Positions 51,901-52,064 of a DNA stretch of 52,064 nucleotides are shown one piece after another. The translations under genes were made by a program, and so were the position numbers. The notes beneath the pieces were generated by a model. That model saw only the letters and a list, made by a program, of their open reading frames with translations, was not told the DNA's origin and searched no databases. The DNA is from Actinomyces bowdenii (lineage in GTDB: Bacteria; Actinomycetota; Actinomycetes; Actinomycetales; Actinomycetaceae): assembly GCF_017592395.1 (NCBI RefSeq), contig NZ_JAGFOU010000024.1:1-52064 (forward strand), read 5' to 3'. Numbering within the stretch: position 1 is the stretch's first letter; each line of letters opens with the position of its first letter.

Positions 51901-52027
51901 CGTCGTCGACAGCGAGCGGGCCCTCAAGGACCAGGGGTGGGTGAGGATCAACACCTACATCTCCGGATCCGCCGGTCCCGAGACCGTGAACCTCTCGATC
52001 GAGGGGATCAGGGTCAGCCAGCTCTGA
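48980..52027 (+). CDS. Secreted propeller-FN3-LamG-jelly-roll protein (paralogue C)
   Basis: 1015 residues from GTG 48980, preceded by ggag at five bases; ATG 48956 in the same frame is an alternative without a ribosome site. Signal peptide (GILAAITALPLGLAALTL), then a propeller (about 50-448) close to paralogue B, with DCHGDSYALHP (about 323) and SHAHDC (about 343). An FN3-like domain follows (455-550), then a LamG/concanavalin-like domain (560-788: STFSVEAWVRTES, DGQWHHVVATLS, GEIDEVAVYSS) and a second beta-sandwich (808-1015: FDRTLERGWGRAE). No LPXTG or anchor helix. Likely a large adhesin or glycan-binding surface protein. A G-tract lies upstream and a C-tract downstream. Confidence 0.9.
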   Translation: MRPARPLRGILAAITALPLGLAALTLPLAPAAAEPDAAPAAEQAAAPGAGGEPTTVAADGLPTVQINGVVWDQAVVGTTVYAVGQFSAARPAGAAAGQSESPRSNALAYDITTGELKDWAPTTNGQINAVKASADGSVIYLGGDFTTLNGENAWRVGAVGAADGQRRSLPLAANASVKALEVSADGSTLYLGGVFTQINRAERKRVAAFDLAGQRLTDFSAEVDDLFVRTIAAAPDGSAVAIGGSFTSVEGSSRPGFGMAVLEPSGALRRNSLTSVIRTAGPRAGVMELKADDKGLYGVSYAMTGAFEGLFRADWATGDMDYMADCHGDSYALHPADEVVYVASHAHDCANIGGFPEGAPARYHSAVAYTNAATGTVKPNARRGYESYGGQNGTTNLNFYPDLKAGRITKTNQAAWTVEGNDQYVVYGGEFLAVNGRAQQGLVRFARRDTSPNEQGPMIKGGAYKVTAASPRAGVVTLSFPTNWDRDDKSLTYTVYRDTQRSEPISTQTVTAGYWEPSNLSATDVVEPGSTHRYRVVVTDPWGAFTYSDWVTITAGEGEALSPYGGRVLADGAAHYWPLDETEGDTASDFVAGRDLRLHGSRYTRGAESVLGTGSALGLSSDRWETSNAATVSASRAPSTFSVEAWVRTESTSGGAVVGFGSSATGSSAKRDRIVYMRNDGTLSFMLYPGTLSTVTSEKSYNDGQWHHVVATLSPAAGATLYVDGKVAAFDSTFTAGEDYTGYWRVGGDLLQGVNGAPSSHFINGEIDEVAVYSSTLGPAQIAQHYTLGSGKEVEPDRDPQDPPAQTPLLADGFDRTLERGWGRAETGGAWETTWNGRSFSVADSAGRIAMTGARSSSAIRSEVLKSTSTDATLDFSLDAIPGGNGAFISYVARGTDAGQYQAKVQVGAAGAPVVTISKVIEERETVLGSILLKEGYSPGQTLHLRMIVSGEASTVLQAKLWVGDAEPEEWGVDVVDSERALKDQGWVRINTYISGSAGPETVNLSIEGIRVSQL

Positions 52028-52054
52028 GCCAGTCCTGAGCCCACCAGCGGCCGG

Positions 52055-52064
52055 CCCCCCCCCC
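52055..52064. repeat. Run of at least ten Cs at the window end
   Basis: The last ten bases are all C, 28 bases after the stop of the LamG gene. The run may continue past the window. It may also mark an assembly break at a homopolymer. Confidence 0.7.

Noticed and set aside
29688-52027. LPXTG sortase signals on the large surface proteins
   Set aside because: None of the C-termini has LPXTG, a hydrophobic helix and a basic tail; the giant FN3 protein is anchored by an N-terminal helix and the propeller proteins appear freely secreted.

Overview
This is a GC-rich (visibly above 70%) actinobacterial chromosome segment. The gene set, the frequent GTG/TTG starts, the many start codons 6-7 bases after a TANNNT promoter box, and the gene order all point to Actinomycetaceae, most likely an Actinomyces relative. 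The genus is inferred, not proven. No tRNA, rRNA, CRISPR array or intact insertion sequence was recognised.

Region 1 (1-17,000) is largely a conserved housekeeping neighbourhood. A protein O-mannosyltransferase is divergent from rsmI. After them come pncA, three related Pro-rich membrane proteins, metG, a TatD nuclease, two muralytic G5-domain proteins of the resuscitation-promoting-factor type, rsmA, ispE and an ABC-F ATPase. The order pmt/rsmI ... metG-tatD-rpfB-ksgA-ispE matches the one known in mycobacteria, so pncA and the three Pro-rich proteins look like an insertion into it. pncA ends inside a perfect 70-bp palindrome.

Region 2 (17,000-36,000) is a phospho-signalling and cell-surface cluster. 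On the + strand are an RDD-FHA protein, a zinc-ribbon/FHA protein with a very long linker, and a Ser/Thr kinase with an extracellular FN3-like domain. Convergent to them, on the - strand, runs a tightly coupled series: a 2080-residue Ig-like/FN3 surface protein, a MoxR AAA+ ATPase, a DUF58 protein, a membrane transglutaminase-like protein that has lost its catalytic residues, and a second RDD-FHA protein. This resembles the PFNA (kinase, FN3, AAA-ATPase, DUF58, transglutaminase) cluster described in Bifidobacterium. Here it is extended with FHA proteins and joined by overlapping start/stop codons to a glycerol-phosphate-type cytidylyltransferase and a polyprenyl-phosphate sugar transferase.

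Region 3 (36,000-44,200) makes a surface glycan: a priming glycosylphosphotransferase, a TagD-like cytidylyltransferase, a Wzx-type flippase, a CDP-alcohol phosphotransferase, a fucosyltransferase-like protein and two GT4-type glycosyltransferases. The CDP-alcohol pair suggests a polyol-phosphate substituent. No polymerase is visible.

Region 4 (44,500-52,064) holds three secreted paralogues built on a DUF5122-like beta-propeller, with progressively longer C-termini (propeller; propeller+FN3; propeller+FN3+LamG+jelly-roll), and a lipoprotein. The LamG gene has a 10-G run in its upstream region, and the window ends in a run of 10 Cs just after it. Regions 2-4 together look like one surface programme in which a glycan is made, large adhesin-like proteins are secreted, and a kinase/FHA circuit may sense or control envelope assembly.
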